NCBI GenBank assembly: GCA_015178975.1
Contig: WHVD01000056.1
Coordinates: 62,001 to 126,000 of the forward strand
Origin: Hysterangium stoloniferum
Lineage: Eukaryota; Basidiomycota; Agaricomycetes; Hysterangiales; Hysterangiaceae
Reading direction: 5' to 3'
DNA length: 64,000 nt
Position 1 is the first letter of the stretch. Each line of letters starts with the position of its first letter. The notes under the pieces are model-generated. The model was not told the origin of the DNA, searched no databases, and worked only from the letters and a program-made list of their open reading frames with translations. A program made the position numbers and the translations under genes. Of the stretch, positions 63,205 through 64,000 are shown one piece after another.

Positions 63205-64000
63205 TTAGTATTTAGTATGGCCCCCCTTTGCTCTAATCACTGCTGCAAGTCTTCTAGGTATACTCTCAATAAGCTTCTGACACTCCTCCTTTGGAATCTC
63301 TTCCCACACCTTCTGCACCCTCTCCCACAGTTCATGAACACTATTTGCAGGCTGTTCATACTGCCCCAGCTCTTTTTGACATGATTCCACAGATGTTCAA
63401 TAGGATTCATGTCAGGAGATTGTGCAGGCCACTTGAGGACTGTAACATCATGGTCAGTGAACCATTTCTGGGCCTTTTGTTGGTGTGTTTGAGGTCATTG
63501 TCTTGTTGAAACACAATGTTAGCCACTGTTTTGTTGTAATATTTAAGGGTTTGCTGGAGTTCATCATCCAGGATCTCCACATAAAGCTCAGCATCCATCC
63601 TCCCATCAATTTTGGTTGCAAACCCAACCCCATCCCAGCCCACACATTCCCACATCATCAGGTTTCCTCCTCCAAACTTGACTGTTCCCTCTACTAACCT
63701 ATCATTTAACCCCTCACCCACATTTTTCCACACATATTTCCTTCCATCTGATCCCAGCCTATTAATCTTAGTCTCATCAGACCATATGACCCTCTTCCAG
63801 TCCTCCAGGGTCCATTCCAAATGCCTTTCTGCAAACTCCAATTGAGATTTCCGATGATGAGGTTTGAGAAGTGGCCTTTTTCTCTTTACCACAGTCCTCA
63901 TGCCTATGGTTTTGAGGTGGTGAGGCACTGTTTGTGAAGTCATAGGAGTGTTGATGATGTCTATAAGTTTCTTGGTTGCCTGTGTGGCATTATCAACCTT
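63205..64000 (-). pseudogene. Tc1-type transposase, frameshifted, truncated by the window edge
   Basis: Enters from the right edge with a frame open across it (KVDNATQATKKLIDIINTP). Motifs: VIWSDETKINRLGSDGRKYV (first catalytic Asp), VFQQDNDLKHTN (second Asp) and, in another frame, KWPAQSPDMNPIEHLWNHVK (third acidic residue Glu). One-base length changes in A runs at about 63475-63478 and 63373-63377 (plus-strand T runs) cause two frameshifts. The last frame reads ...RAKGGHTKY with a stop at 63205. Typical Tc1 order and spacing; inactive as it stands. Confidence 0.92.

Overview
The window is a piece of a filamentous basidiomycete genome, most likely an Agaricomycete. The signs are many short spliceosomal introns (about 45-70 nt), a macrofage-activating-glycoprotein-like secreted protein, Zn2Cys6 regulators, HsbA-like secreted proteins and TA-flanked Tc1/mariner-type elements. 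The species cannot be named from the sequence. Exon structures were worked out by hand from splice signals, reading-frame phase and family motifs, so exon edges carry some uncertainty.

Bases 1-17,000 are a lineage-specific amplification. Two gene families alternate: cis-prenyltransferases (dehydrodolichyl-diphosphate-synthase type) at 673-1769 (+), 6088-7175 (-), 11698-12786 (-) and 15816-16923 (-), and HsbA-like secreted hydrophobic-surface-binding proteins at 2691-3449, 8286-9045 and 14029-14783 (all +), plus two decayed HsbA copies on the minus strand at 4690-5330 and 10290-10850. A block of about 5.6 kb is repeated in tandem (2490-8110, 8111-13880, then a partial copy), and inside it the order cis-prenyltransferase, spacer 'R', HsbA also appears inverted. 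At least one gene of each family is fully intact by hand translation.

Bases 17,000-50,300 are ordinary gene-dense chromosome: an F-box/WD40 protein (-), a cyclin-D1-binding-protein-like gene (-), a Zn2Cys6 factor (-), the mitochondrial i-AAA protease Yme1 (+), a GPI-anchored macrofage-activating-glycoprotein-like protein (-), the TFIIH helicase Rad3/XPD (-), nitronate monooxygenase (+), a PriB-like Zn2Cys6 factor (+), a PWWP-like chromatin protein (+) and an insulysin/Ste23-type M16 peptidase (-). Two small TA-flanked MITEs lie between these genes (19518-19678 and 35256-35360).

Bases 50,300-64,000 are a transposon nest. In order: a 1.35-kb element with about 170-bp terminal inverted repeats; a DUF2235 pseudogene cut by a solo LTR with a perfect 5-bp target duplication; a TA-flanked element of about 7.8 kb with very long inverted repeats carrying a decayed DDE transposase and an accessory gene; two nested solo LTRs, each with its target duplication, inside that element's right arm; a related LTR; and a Tc1 transposase pseudogene running off the right edge.

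The strongest candidate for an undescribed system is the co-amplified cis-prenyltransferase/HsbA array: an enzyme that makes cis-polyisoprenoids repeatedly paired with a small secreted protein of a family that binds hydrophobic surfaces. The functional link is inference. The repeated pairing is visible in the sequence.
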